64,000 nt of DNA, from the NCBI RefSeq assembly GCF_029222925.1, contig NZ_JARHUI010000006.1:248001-312000 (forward strand), written 5' to 3'. The notes beneath the pieces were generated by a model that saw only the letters and a program-made list of their open reading frames with translations, did no database searches and was not told the origin of the DNA. A program made the translations under genes and the position numbers. Source of the stretch: Algoriphagus sp. CAU 1675 (GTDB lineage: Bacteria; Bacteroidota; Bacteroidia; Cytophagales; Cyclobacteriaceae). Positions 25,277 to 35,171 of this stretch are shown here, in pieces (within the stretch, counting starts at the first letter, position 1; every line of letters starts with the position of its first letter).

Positions 25277-28200
25277 ATGAAGGAAACTAAAAAAACGTAC
25301 TGGAAAGGGCTTGAGCAGCTCAAAAACGATCCAGAGTTTGTAAAGCAAGCCGACAGGGAATTCCCTGAGCTTCCTTCCGCTTTGAGCGAGGATGGCAGTG
25401 CTTCCAGAAGAGATTTTCTTAAATTGATGGGATTCAGCTTAGCCGCAGCATCTTTGGCAGCATGTGAAGCTCCGGTTAGAAAGGCTATTCCTTATGTGAA
25501 TAAGCCTGTTGACATCAACCCTTCAATTCCAAACTATTACGCATCAACCTTCGCATCAGGAGGAGATTATGCTTCTGTGGTAGTAAAAACCAGAGAAGGC
25601 CGTCCGATCAAAATTGACGGTAACGAATTGTCTCCTATAAATAAAGGCAAAGTCAATGCAATTGTAGAAGCTTCCGTACTTTCCTTGTACGACAAGCAGC
25701 GATTGGCCGGACCTTATGTAAATGGTGAAAAATCTGACTGGGCTACAGTTGATTCCCAGGTAAAATCAAAACTTGCTGCTGCAGGTTCGATTAAGATTGT
25801 TGCAAATACCATCCTTTCTCCATCCACAGAGAAGGCTATTCAGCAATTTGCTGATGCTTTTGGTGGAGCTGAGGTGATCATGTATGATGCACTTTCCAAT
25901 TATGGTATCACCAAGGCAGCAGAAACCTATTATGGTGCTGCTGTACTTCCTTCTTATTCTTTTGACAAGGCAAAGACCATCGTTTCTTTTGGTGCTGATT
26001 TCCTAGGAACCTGGATTTCTCCTATTGAATTTGCTGGTCAATATGCCAAAACCAGAAAAATTAGCAAGGATAAGCCGGAAATGTCCCGTCATTATCAGTT
26101 TGAGTCCAATCTATCTTTGACTGGGGCCAATGCTGATTACAGAACACCAATCAAGGCTTCTCAAAGTGGATTGGCTGTTTTGGCATTGTATAATGCAATC
26201 GCAAAGAAGGCGGGCGCAGCAACTGTATCGGCTCCAGCTGTGGAAGTTGCTAATATTGATAAAGCAGCAAATGATCTTTGGGCTTCTAAAGGAGCTTCTT
26301 TGGTTGTTTCCGGATCCAATGATCCAAACGTTCAGGTTGTGATAAACGCAATCAACGAATTGCTCGGAAATAATGGTTCAACTGTTGACTTCTCGACTCC
26401 TGCTTATTACAGAAAAGGGGATGATGCTAGAATGAACCAGTTTGTAAACGAACTTAAAGGTGGTCAAGTAGGTGCAGTTATCTTCTATAACTGTAATCCG
26501 GTTTATGATCACGCTAGAGGAACTGAAATTGCCGAAGGTATTTCCAAGGCGAAATTCAGCTTGGCGACGAACGGAACTATGGATGAAACTGCTTCCCATG
26601 TACAAGTGGTTGCTCCTGATCACCATTTCCTTGAGTCCTGGAATGATTTCCAGCCAAAGCAAGGATATTATTCATTGGCTCAGCCTGCGATCTCTCCGCT
26701 TTTTGATACAAGACAGGCTCAGGATTCTTTCCTGACTTGGGCTGGAGCTTCAACCAACTACTACGACTTCCTTCAGGCTAACTGGAATAGCACTTTGTAT
26801 TCCGCTATTGGCAATGGAGTTTCTTTCCAGGAGTTCTGGGATAGATCTCTTTACAACGGGGTTGTTGCTGTAGAAACCTCTTCTACTACTCCTTCACCAG
26901 TTGGTGATGTAGCTGCTGCAGCTTCCGCTGTTGCAAAAGCATACAAGACAGACAATGCCGGAGCTGAATTGGTTGTTTATGCAAAAGTAGGTATCGGTAA
27001 CGGTACATTTGCCAATAACCCTTGGCTTCAGGAAATGCCTGATCCAATCACCAAAGCAACTTGGGATAACTATCTGACAGTTTCTCAAAAATGGGCTTCT
27101 GAAAATGGAGTGACCATGGTTGAGGAGAATACCCAAAAAGCTTCCATCACTGTAAATGGAAAATCGCTTATTGTTCCAATCCTAATTCAGCCAGGTCAAG
27201 CAGATGGTACTTTCGGTTTGGCTTTGGGTTATGGTAGAACCAAAGCTGGTAGAGTTGCTGACGGTGTAGGTGTAAACGCATTTGACCTTCTTGATGCTTC
27301 AAATGGCTTTGTGAATTTTGACATCACTTCAGGAGTTGAAATTGCAGTAACTGGTGATTCCTACAAGATTGCAAGAACTCAGACTCACCAAACCTTCATG
27401 GGACGTGAGAATGTGATTCAGGAAGCTACCTTGGCAGAATATCAAATAGATCCTTCTGCAGGACGCAGCCATCCTAAAATTTATAAAGACGGTGAATTTG
27501 TAAAACCTTCCAAAATTTCCCTTTGGAAAGGCCATCAATACTCTCAGCATCACTGGGGTCTTGCTATCGATATGAACTCCTGTATTGGATGTTCTGCTTG
27601 TTCGGTTGCTTGTCAGGTTGAAAACAACGTGGCGGTAGTTGGAAAGCAAGAAGTATTGAACAGAAGAGAAATGGCCTGGATAAGAATTGACAGGTACTAT
27701 TCTTCGGATGCACCAGCAGATGACTTGAGCGGAATGGAAGTAGCTGCAGAAAATCCTGAGGTTACCTTCCAGCCTATGATGTGTCAGCAGTGTAACAACG
27801 CTCCTTGTGAGACTGTATGTCCTGTTGCCGCTACTACTCACTCCTCTGAAGGCTTGAACCAGATGACTTACAACAGATGTATCGGTACAAGATATTGTGC
27901 CAACAACTGTCCGTATAAAGTACGTCGTTTCAATTGGTTCAAATATCATGACAACAAAGACTTCGCTGGAGTCAACGTAGCTCAAAACGATGATTTGGGT
28001 AAGATGGTATTGAACCCGGATGTAACGGTTCGAGTACGTGGAGTAATGGAAAAATGCTCTATGTGTGTGCAGAGAATCCAGGCCGGTAAACTGGCAGCTA
28101 AGCGTGAGAAGCGTAAGGTTCAGGATGGAGAAATCAATGTGGCTTGTGCTACAGCATGTCCTACCGATGCTTTGGTATTCGGAGATATGAACGATCCAGG

Positions 28201-28360
28201 TAGCCGAGTTTCTCAGTTGTTGCAGATTCAAGAGAACACTACCTCAGCTTTGAAAGAAGTGAATGAGGAAAGAGCCTACCACGTATTGGAGGAGATCAAC
28301 GTTAGTCCTAACGTTTGGTACTTCACCAAAATCAGAAATAAAGACAAAAACGAAGCGTAA
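25277..28360 (+). CDS. actB: Alternative complex III subunit ActB, molybdopterin-like and iron-sulfur protein
   Basis: This 1027-residue protein starts at ATG 25277. It has a Tat-like motif SRRDFLK (residues 43-49) followed by LAAC with Cys63 as a possible lipid site. The large N-terminal part (about 60-740) has the molybdopterin-oxidoreductase fold. In known ACIII this part has lost the cofactor. The C-terminal part (from about 769) has ferredoxin-type cysteines: CIGCSACSVAC, CQQCNNAPCETVCP, CIGTRYCANNCPY, CSMCV and CATACP. Together these suit three [4Fe-4S] and one [3Fe-4S] clusters. It carries electrons from the quinol site towards ActA. It is in one operon with actA and actC. Confidence 0.94.
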   Translation: MKETKKTYWKGLEQLKNDPEFVKQADREFPELPSALSEDGSASRRDFLKLMGFSLAAASLAACEAPVRKAIPYVNKPVDINPSIPNYYASTFASGGDYASVVVKTREGRPIKIDGNELSPINKGKVNAIVEASVLSLYDKQRLAGPYVNGEKSDWATVDSQVKSKLAAAGSIKIVANTILSPSTEKAIQQFADAFGGAEVIMYDALSNYGITKAAETYYGAAVLPSYSFDKAKTIVSFGADFLGTWISPIEFAGQYAKTRKISKDKPEMSRHYQFESNLSLTGANADYRTPIKASQSGLAVLALYNAIAKKAGAATVSAPAVEVANIDKAANDLWASKGASLVVSGSNDPNVQVVINAINELLGNNGSTVDFSTPAYYRKGDDARMNQFVNELKGGQVGAVIFYNCNPVYDHARGTEIAEGISKAKFSLATNGTMDETASHVQVVAPDHHFLESWNDFQPKQGYYSLAQPAISPLFDTRQAQDSFLTWAGASTNYYDFLQANWNSTLYSAIGNGVSFQEFWDRSLYNGVVAVETSSTTPSPVGDVAAAASAVAKAYKTDNAGAELVVYAKVGIGNGTFANNPWLQEMPDPITKATWDNYLTVSQKWASENGVTMVEENTQKASITVNGKSLIVPILIQPGQADGTFGLALGYGRTKAGRVADGVGVNAFDLLDASNGFVNFDITSGVEIAVTGDSYKIARTQTHQTFMGRENVIQEATLAEYQIDPSAGRSHPKIYKDGEFVKPSKISLWKGHQYSQHHWGLAIDMNSCIGCSACSVACQVENNVAVVGKQEVLNRREMAWIRIDRYYSSDAPADDLSGMEVAAENPEVTFQPMMCQQCNNAPCETVCPVAATTHSSEGLNQMTYNRCIGTRYCANNCPYKVRRFNWFKYHDNKDFAGVNVAQNDDLGKMVLNPDVTVRVRGVMEKCSMCVQRIQAGKLAAKREKRKVQDGEINVACATACPTDALVFGDMNDPGSRVSQLLQIQENTTSALKEVNEERAYHVLEEINVSPNVWYFTKIRNKDKNEA

Positions 28361-28377
28361 TCATAATTTTATAAACT

Positions 28378-29742
28378 ATGCAGGTTACTTCATCCGTACG
28401 TCAGCCGTTAGTTACCGGTGGTAAAACCTACCATGACGTAACACATGACGTGTCCCGACAGGTAGAAGGCAAGCCAACGATGGCTTGGTTTCTGGCCTTT
28501 CTAACAGCAGTTGGTGTTTTGGTCCTTGGGTCCATTGCATTGATTGCAACACTTTGGGAAGGAATTGGAATGTGGGGTCTAAATAAAACAATTGGCTGGG
28601 CTTGGGATATCACCAACTTCGTGTGGTGGGTTGGTATCGGTCACGCTGGTACATTGATCTCAGCGGTACTGTTGCTCTTCAGACAAAAATGGAGAACATC
28701 TATCAACCGTGCAGCTGAAGCGATGACCATCTTCGCCGTTATCTGTGCAGCCATGTTCCCGGTAATTCACATGGGTCGCCCTTGGTTGGGTGCATACTGG
28801 GCTTTACCACTTCCAAACACATTTGGTTCGCTTTGGGTTAACTTTAACTCACCTCTTCTTTGGGACGTGTTTGCGATTTCTACTTATTTCTCTGTTTCTC
28901 TTGTATTCTGGTACATCGGTTTGATCCCTGATTTTGCTACCATTCGTGATAGAGCGACGGGTTTGAGAAAGAAAATATATGGTGCGCTTTCTTTTGGATG
29001 GGATGGTGCTGCAAAAACTTGGATGAGATACGAATCAGTTTCGCTGATTTTGGCAGGTTTGGCTACTCCACTTGTACTTTCTGTACACACAATCGTATCC
29101 TTTGACTTTGCTACTTCGGTTATTCCAGGTTGGCATACTACGATTTTCCCTCCATACTTCGTTGCCGGAGCGATTTTCTCTGGATTTGCGATGGTATTGA
29201 CCTTGATGATTATCACCCGTAAGGTCTTCAAATTGGAGGATTACATTACCATGGGACACATTGAATTGATGAATATTGTAATCATCATCACTGGGTCAAT
29301 TGTAGGTATCGCTTACATTACTGAATTCTTTATCGCCTGGTATTCAGGAGTAGAAGCAGAGCAATATGCATTCATCAATAGAGCTACTGGTCCTTATTGG
29401 TGGGCCTATTGGTCTATGATGACTTGTAACGTGATTTCTCCTCAGTTATTCTGGATTAAGAAAATCAGGACTTCTATCGCGGCTACCTTTATTCTTTCCT
29501 TGGTAGTAAACACAGGAATGTGGTTCGAGCGATTTGTAATTATCGTAACCTCACTTCACAGAGATTTCCTTCCTTCATCTTGGGCTATGTTCTATCCAAC
29601 CTGGGCTGATGTTGGGGTATATCTGTTCACCTTCGGTCTTTTCTTTACCCTGTTCTTCTTGTTTGCGAAGTTCTTCCCGGTAATCAACATGGCTGAAGTA
29701 AAATCTGTATTGAAGTCTTCATCTGAAAAAGCAGCTAAATAA
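28378..29742 (+). CDS. actC: Alternative complex III subunit ActC, NrfD-like quinol-binding membrane protein
   Basis: The 454-residue integral membrane protein has about ten hydrophobic helices, for example [20 protein letters not shown] and [19 protein letters not shown]. It has the NrfD/PsrC features [20 protein letters not shown] and [16 protein letters not shown]. In ACIII this subunit holds the quinol site next to the [3Fe-4S] cluster of ActB and is implicated in proton translocation. It lies 17 nt after actB and three bases before actD. Confidence 0.95.
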   Translation: MQVTSSVRQPLVTGGKTYHDVTHDVSRQVEGKPTMAWFLAFLTAVGVLVLGSIALIATLWEGIGMWGLNKTIGWAWDITNFVWWVGIGHAGTLISAVLLLFRQKWRTSINRAAEAMTIFAVICAAMFPVIHMGRPWLGAYWALPLPNTFGSLWVNFNSPLLWDVFAISTYFSVSLVFWYIGLIPDFATIRDRATGLRKKIYGALSFGWDGAAKTWMRYESVSLILAGLATPLVLSVHTIVSFDFATSVIPGWHTTIFPPYFVAGAIFSGFAMVLTLMIITRKVFKLEDYITMGHIELMNIVIIITGSIVGIAYITEFFIAWYSGVEAEQYAFINRATGPYWWAYWSMMTCNVISPQLFWIKKIRTSIAATFILSLVVNTGMWFERFVIIVTSLHRDFLPSSWAMFYPTWADVGVYLFTFGLFFTLFFLFAKFFPVINMAEVKSVLKSSSEKAAK

Positions 29743-29744
29743 TC

Positions 29745-30275
29745 ATGGAAAGAGATACTCATTTTATTCTTGGAGTGTACGAGGACGAAGATGTCCTGCT
29801 TCATGCTGTGAAGGACGTAAGAACAAGTGGTGTAAAAATCCATGAAGTTTATTCTCCTTATCCTGTGCACGGCCTTGAGCATGCTTTGGGATATAAGAGA
29901 AGCCGTCTGCCTATTGCGGCGTTCTTGTTTGGTTTGTTGGGAACAACTCTCGCATTGACCATGCAGCTTTACATGATGAAGTTTGATTGGCCAATGATTA
30001 TTGGTGGTAAAGATTTCGCAGCTATTCCTGATTTTATTCCTGTTTCTTTCGAATTGACTGTTCTTTTGGCTGCTTTCGGAATGGTGGGAGTGTTTATGAT
30101 CAGTTCAGATCTGAAGCCTTGGGCTCAGCCGAGAATCTTTGATTTGAGAATCACGGATGACAAGCATGTGATGGCTATCGATATCGCAAATAACAGTACC
30201 CTGGAAGTCGAAAAAATCAAAGAGATTTTGAAGTCTTCTGGAGCTACAGAGGTTAATAATAAAAGTTTTGAATAG
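29745..30275 (+). CDS. actD: Alternative complex III subunit ActD (DUF3341)
   Basis: The 176-residue protein starts with a soluble ferredoxin-like region (ILGVYEDEDVLLHAVKDVR, VYSPYPVHGLEHALG). A hairpin of two membrane helices follows at about residues 60-80 and 100-118. The tail is a soluble alpha/beta stretch. This is the DUF3341 layout of ActD, a structural subunit with no cofactor. It starts two bases after the actC stop and is followed at once by actE. Confidence 0.93.
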   Translation: MERDTHFILGVYEDEDVLLHAVKDVRTSGVKIHEVYSPYPVHGLEHALGYKRSRLPIAAFLFGLLGTTLALTMQLYMMKFDWPMIIGGKDFAAIPDFIPVSFELTVLLAAFGMVGVFMISSDLKPWAQPRIFDLRITDDKHVMAIDIANNSTLEVEKIKEILKSSGATEVNNKSFE

Positions 30276-30288
30276 TAATTCCGGAGAT

Positions 30289-30912
30289 ATGAAGATTGCT
30301 AAAACACTTAGTATTCTGGGTATTGCCGCTTTTGGTGTTGCTTTGCTAGGCTGTAGAGCCGGAGGCGAAAACCAAGGGTTGGAATATTCCCCTCAAATGT
30401 ACCACTCTGTAGCCTATGAGCCTTTGACTCAAATTACAGACGAAACCCAAGGAGACTGGCTGTCCAACAGAGAAGATGGTAAAGGTGAGTTTTATAACAG
30501 TAACATTTATAACCCTCACAATATGAATATGCGTGAACCTGTAGCCAATACGGTCCCACGTAATAAAAATGGTTATCTTCCTTATCGTTTGAAGGCTTTT
30601 GAATTGGAAGAAGCTGCTCTTGTAGAAAATCCAATTGAACTTTCTGATGCTGTTTTGGAAGAAGGAGCAGTTTTGTTTCAGCAGTATTGTTCAACCTGTC
30701 ACGGTAAAAACGGTGAAGGTGATGGCAAGGCCGGTGAAGTTATTGGAGGTGTAGCTAACCTAAAAGGTGGTGCTTACCTTACTCTTCCAGAAGGTCATAT
30801 TTTCCACGTGATTAGCAAAGGAAAAGGTAGAATGGGTGCTCATGGCTCTCAAATTACTCCTGAGAATCGATGGAAGATTGTTCACTATGTTAAACAAGTA
30901 ATTCAGAAGTAA
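30289..30912 (+). CDS. actE: Alternative complex III subunit ActE, mono-heme cytochrome c lipoprotein
   Basis: I chose the ATG at 30289, which has a GGAG ribosome site. The 207-residue product then has a clean lipobox LLGC (Cys22). A single cytochrome c domain follows, with CSTCH at residues 134-138 and a late axial Met candidate in GRMGAHG. ActE accepts electrons in ACIII and may hand them to the oxidase or a soluble carrier. An in-frame TTG at 30268 would spoil the signal peptide. Confidence 0.93.
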   Translation: MKIAKTLSILGIAAFGVALLGCRAGGENQGLEYSPQMYHSVAYEPLTQITDETQGDWLSNREDGKGEFYNSNIYNPHNMNMREPVANTVPRNKNGYLPYRLKAFELEEAALVENPIELSDAVLEEGAVLFQQYCSTCHGKNGEGDGKAGEVIGGVANLKGGAYLTLPEGHIFHVISKGKGRMGAHGSQITPENRWKIVHYVKQVIQK

Positions 30913-30917
30913 TAATC

Positions 30918-32213
30918 ATGGCTCACGACGCACAACATTATAATTTGGATCAAAAATTTGATTTCAACGCGGGCATCAAAAAGTCTATCATGACTGTATT
31001 GATTATTGGTGCTGCTTTACTTGCTATTGGTATTGTGATGGCTATGCTCGGTGGTGGGCATCATGAAGAAGGCGGAGAAGCTGCCGGTCATGCCTTCCAT
31101 TGGTATGAAAGACTGTATGCCAACCTTTGGATCAACAATGTTTATTTCACAGGTATTGCAATTATCGGTGTATTCTTTTTTGCAATTCAATATGCTGCTC
31201 AGGCAGGTTGGTCTACACCAATTCTAAGAGTAATGCTTTCTTTGGGAAGCTGGCTTCCTTATGCTGCTGTATTGATGATTGTAACTTTCTTTATTGCCAA
31301 TCACGATATTTTCCACTGGACTCATAGCTATCTTTTTGACAAAAATTCTCCTGAGTACGATTCCATCATTGATGGTAAGGGAGCGTTTTTCTATTGGCCA
31401 ATGGAAAAGGGATCCTTCCCCGTTTTCTATATCTTGAGAATGGTATTGTTCTTTGGTTTTTGGGTGTTCTTCTTCAATAAGTTGAAGTCATTTTCCTATG
31501 CTGAAGATATTCAGGGAGGAACCGGTTATTGGTACAAAATGAGAAGCTGGTCAGCTTATTTCTTGATCTTCTTTGCAGTTTCATCTTCTGTAAGTGCATG
31601 GGATTGGGTGATGTCTATTGATACTCACTGGTTCTCCACTCTGTTTGGATGGTATGTTTTCTCATCTTGGTTTGTAGCAGGTTTATCTGCCATCACTCTG
31701 ATCACTATTTTCCTTAAAGGAAAAGGATATCTAGAAATGGTAAATGAGAACCATATTCATGATCTTGGTAAATTCGTGTTTGGATTCTCTATTTTCTGGA
31801 CATATCTGTGGTTTTCCCAGTTCCTATTGATCTACTATGCAAATATCCCTGAAGAGACGGTCTACTTCATCGAGAGACTAAGCAGTGATGTTTATGGATC
31901 TTTTATTTTTGTAAATATTGGAATGAACTTCTTCCTGCCTTTCTTGGTATTAATGACTAGAGATGCTAAAAGACATGGAGTTTTCTTGAAATTGGTTTGT
32001 ACCCTACTATTAGTTGGACATTGGGTTGATTTCTTCCTGATGGTTCAGCCAGGTACTTTGGGGCATAACGGAGGTATTGGTTTGATGGAAGTTGGAATGT
32101 TCCTTGTATTTGGTTCAGCAGCTGCGATGGTAGTTTTGGGTGGATTGGCCAAGGGTAACTTGATTCCAAAGAATCACCCAATGTTGGAAGAGAGTTATCA
32201 TCATCACATTTAA
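30918..32213 (+). CDS. actF: Alternative complex III subunit ActF, second NrfD-like membrane subunit
   Basis: The 431-residue protein has about ten membrane helices and resembles ActC in fold. It contains IMTVLIIGAALLAIGIVMAM, WIPY-like helix ends and SAWDWVMSIDTHWFSTLFGWY, a typical ActF motif. Histidines are frequent in the first periplasmic loop (GGGHHEEGGEAAGH) and at the C-terminus (YHHHI). It is a structural membrane subunit that probably contributes to proton movement. It starts five bases after actE. Confidence 0.93.
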   Translation: MAHDAQHYNLDQKFDFNAGIKKSIMTVLIIGAALLAIGIVMAMLGGGHHEEGGEAAGHAFHWYERLYANLWINNVYFTGIAIIGVFFFAIQYAAQAGWSTPILRVMLSLGSWLPYAAVLMIVTFFIANHDIFHWTHSYLFDKNSPEYDSIIDGKGAFFYWPMEKGSFPVFYILRMVLFFGFWVFFFNKLKSFSYAEDIQGGTGYWYKMRSWSAYFLIFFAVSSSVSAWDWVMSIDTHWFSTLFGWYVFSSWFVAGLSAITLITIFLKGKGYLEMVNENHIHDLGKFVFGFSIFWTYLWFSQFLLIYYANIPEETVYFIERLSSDVYGSFIFVNIGMNFFLPFLVLMTRDAKRHGVFLKLVCTLLLVGHWVDFFLMVQPGTLGHNGGIGLMEVGMFLVFGSAAAMVVLGGLAKGNLIPKNHPMLEESYHHHI

Positions 32214-32235
32214 TTAAAGGCGAAAAGTTTAAGAT

Positions 32236-33255
32236 ATGTACGGATTTCTAATTGCAGTTGGGGTTCTTTTGCTTCTGTCCATCATTTGGATGGTATACCG
32301 AATCCAAACCTTGGTTTCAGTAGTAAAAGGTTCAGACAAGAAAATCGCTACGGGAAGCAATAAGGTTAATGCTATTTTGTTTATCGTTTTCCTTGTGGCT
32401 ATTGGTGCTTTGATGTTCTGGTATTCTATCAAAGAATTCCACAATTATCATTTGCCAATCGGTTCTGAGCACGGGGTTGTTACTGACCGTTTGTTTTGGA
32501 TCACCATGGCGGTTACCGGAGTGGTGTTTCTTATTACTCATGTCCTTCTTTTCATTTTCCCTTATAAGTACCAGTATAAGGAAGGAAGAAAAGCATCTTT
32601 CTACCCTGATAACAACAAACTAGAAGTGATCTGGACTGCTGTTCCAGGGGTTGTGCTTGCTGGTTTGGTTATTTCCGGTTGGATGGCATGGTCTGATATT
32701 ACTGCACCAGCTCCTGAAAAGGCCCATGTGATTGAAATCATGGGATATCAATTTGCCTGGGATGTTCGCTATGCTGGAAAAGACAATGTTTTGGGAGATC
32801 ATGATTATAGATTGATCACGGCTTCCAATGGACATGGTATTGATTTCACAGATAAAAACTCACTGGATGATTTCCCTGCTCCGAAAATTGTAATCCCTAA
32901 AGGAGAACCTGTCTTGTTTAAGATCAGAGCGAGAGATGTATTGCATTCTGTTTTCGCTCCACACATGAGGTTGAAAATGGATGCAGTTCCTGGTATGCCA
33001 ACGCGCTTCTGGTTTGTTCCTACCAAGACGACTGAAGAGATGAGGGCTGAATTGGATGATCCGGAATTCGAATATGAAATTGCTTGTACTGAAATCTGTG
33101 GTCGTGGACACTTCTCTATGAAGAAAGTGATTGAAGTGGTAGAGCCTGCGGCTTACCAAAAGTGGTTGACGGAACAGAAATCCTTTATTCAAATGAACCC
33201 TGCCCTTGCAAAGGGAGGAGAGGTTGAATCCAAGGAACTGGCAGAGATTAAATAA
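32236..33255 (+). CDS. coxB: Cytochrome c oxidase subunit II
   Basis: The 339-residue protein has an extra N-terminal membrane helix (residues 3-22), then the usual two helices. The cupredoxin domain carries the CuA ligands: His in RDVLHSVFAPHM, and CTEICGRGHFSM (Cys, Glu, Cys, His, Met). The aromatic YQFAWDVRYAG region matches the electron-entry site. It receives electrons from cytochrome c or ACIII and passes them to subunit I. No C-terminal cytochrome c domain is present, so electrons likely come from ActA or ActE hemes. It is in the operon after actF. Confidence 0.95.
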   Translation: MYGFLIAVGVLLLLSIIWMVYRIQTLVSVVKGSDKKIATGSNKVNAILFIVFLVAIGALMFWYSIKEFHNYHLPIGSEHGVVTDRLFWITMAVTGVVFLITHVLLFIFPYKYQYKEGRKASFYPDNNKLEVIWTAVPGVVLAGLVISGWMAWSDITAPAPEKAHVIEIMGYQFAWDVRYAGKDNVLGDHDYRLITASNGHGIDFTDKNSLDDFPAPKIVIPKGEPVLFKIRARDVLHSVFAPHMRLKMDAVPGMPTRFWFVPTKTTEEMRAELDDPEFEYEIACTEICGRGHFSMKKVIEVVEPAAYQKWLTEQKSFIQMNPALAKGGEVESKELAEIK

Positions 33256-33284
33256 GGCGAAAGCAAAAAACAAAATTATAAACT

Positions 33285-35171
33285 ATGGCAACAGCAACTG
33301 TCGCAAATCATGACGCAGCAGCTCACGATCACCACGATCACGAGCATCATGATAATTTTGTAACCAAATACATTTTCAGTATCGATCACAAAATGATTGC
33401 CAAGCAATATCTGGTAACAGGTATCTTCTGGGCAGTTATTGGTGGTTTCCTTTCCATTCTTTTCAGATTGCAACTGGGTTTCCCAGATATGGATCTTGAA
33501 TTCCTGCGTCCTCTTCTTGGAGGTTGGATTGATGAGAGTGGTAAGCTTGATCCTACCTTTTATCTTGCTTTGGTGACAATGCATGGTACCATCATGGTAT
33601 TCTTTGTATTGACAGCTGGTTTGAGCGGTACTTTCTCAAACTTCCTTATTCCATTGCAAATTGGAGCACGGGACATGGCATCTGGCTTTATGAACATGCT
33701 ATCCTATTGGCTGTTCTTCATTTCGGGTGTAATCATGTTCATTTCCCTATTTATCAAGACAGGACCTGCAGCAGGTGGATGGGTAGTTTATCCTCCTCTT
33801 TCAGCTCTTGAACAAGCGATTCCTGGATCTGGTCTTGGTATGACCCTTTGGTTAATTGCGATGACTTTCTTTATTGCATCGTCTTTGATGGGGGGTATCA
33901 ATTACATTACCACTGTTATCAACTTGCGTACAAAAGGGATGTCTTTCTCCAGACTTCCTTTGACAATCTGGGCCTTTTTCTTGACAGCTGTTATCGGATT
34001 GCTTTCTTTCCCGGTTTTGTTTGCAGCTGCTTTGCTTTTGGTCTTTGACAGAAGTTTTGGAACTTCATTCTATCTAGCAGATATCTACATTGGAGGTGAA
34101 GCTCTTCCAAATACCGGAGGTAGCCCTGTATTGTACCAGCACTTGTTCTGGTTCCTTGGACACCCAGAAGTATATATTGTATTGTTACCAGCTTTGGGTA
34201 TTACTTCTGAGGTAATTGCCACTAATTCCAGAAAGCCAATTTTCGGTTATAAGGCGATGATTATTTCCATGTTGGGTATCACTATCCTTTCATTTATCGT
34301 ATGGGCGCACCATATGTTCGTGTCAGGTATGAACCCATTCTTGGGATCGATCTTCATGTTCTTGACATTGATTATTGCTATTCCATCTGCTGTAAAAGTA
34401 TTTAACTACCTGACCACGCTTTGGAGAGGTAACTTGGTGTTTACGCCAGCTATGCTTTTCTCAATTGGTTTGGTGTCATTCTTTATTTCTGGTGGTCTGA
34501 CCGGTATTTTCCTTGGAAACTCAGCTATCGATATACAATTGCATGATACCTATTTCGTAGTTGCACACTTCCACTTGGTAATGGGTTCAGCTTCCTTCTT
34601 TGGTATGTTGGCTGGTATTTACCACTGGTTCCCTAAGATGTTTGGAAGAATGATGGATGCAAGATTGGGTTACGTTCATTTCTGGATAAGTTTTGTGGGT
34701 GTTTATATGGTATTCTTCCCAATGCACTACATTGGAATTGCAGGTTTCCCAAGAAGATATTATTCCTGGACAAACTTTGCCTTTACAGATATGTATACTG
34801 ATTTGAACATGTTTGTATCTGCAGCCGCCATCATCACCTTCGCAGCGCAGTTCATCTTTGTGTTCAATTTCTTCTACAGCATGTTCAAAGGAAGAAAAGC
34901 ATCTGCAAACCCATGGAGATCTACTACTTTGGAATGGACTACTCCAATCAACCCTGGTCATGGAAACTGGCCTGGAGAAATTCCAACTGTTTACAGATGG
35001 CCTTACGATTACTCCAAACCAGGAGCTGAAGAGGATTTCATTCCACAGACTGTTCCTCTTTCCGCTACTCCTGAATCCAACCTACCACATGAGCAAGAGC
35101 AAGTGAAGTTGGAATTGGAAATCATGAAAGAAGAGGCTGATCTTCTGGAAGCAAATGAATCAAAAGCGTGA
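33285..35171 (+). CDS. ctaD: Cytochrome c oxidase subunit I
   Basis: The 628-residue protein has twelve or more membrane helices. The metal ligands are visible: TMHGTIMVFF (low-spin heme His), FWFLGHPEVYIVLLPALG (CuB His with cross-linked Tyr), VWAHHMFVSGM (CuB His pair) and HDTYFVVAHFHLVMGS (heme a and a3 His). It reduces oxygen to water and pumps protons. The N-terminus has a His/Asp-rich stretch of about 20 residues, which is unusual. The end overlaps the heme A synthase gene by 17 nt, suggesting translational coupling. Confidence 0.97.
   Translation: MATATVANHDAAAHDHHDHEHHDNFVTKYIFSIDHKMIAKQYLVTGIFWAVIGGFLSILFRLQLGFPDMDLEFLRPLLGGWIDESGKLDPTFYLALVTMHGTIMVFFVLTAGLSGTFSNFLIPLQIGARDMASGFMNMLSYWLFFISGVIMFISLFIKTGPAAGGWVVYPPLSALEQAIPGSGLGMTLWLIAMTFFIASSLMGGINYITTVINLRTKGMSFSRLPLTIWAFFLTAVIGLLSFPVLFAAALLLVFDRSFGTSFYLADIYIGGEALPNTGGSPVLYQHLFWFLGHPEVYIVLLPALGITSEVIATNSRKPIFGYKAMIISMLGITILSFIVWAHHMFVSGMNPFLGSIFMFLTLIIAIPSAVKVFNYLTTLWRGNLVFTPAMLFSIGLVSFFISGGLTGIFLGNSAIDIQLHDTYFVVAHFHLVMGSASFFGMLAGIYHWFPKMFGRMMDARLGYVHFWISFVGVYMVFFPMHYIGIAGFPRRYYSWTNFAFTDMYTDLNMFVSAAAIITFAAQFIFVFNFFYSMFKGRKASANPWRSTTLEWTTPINPGHGNWPGEIPTVYRWPYDYSKPGAEEDFIPQTVPLSATPESNLPHEQEQVKLELEIMKEEADLLEANESKA

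Noticed and set aside
27329-28231. Antisense open frame of 300 codons within actB
   Set aside because: It lies opposite the conserved iron-sulfur region. The composition looks like a reverse-strand shadow and no start signal is present.
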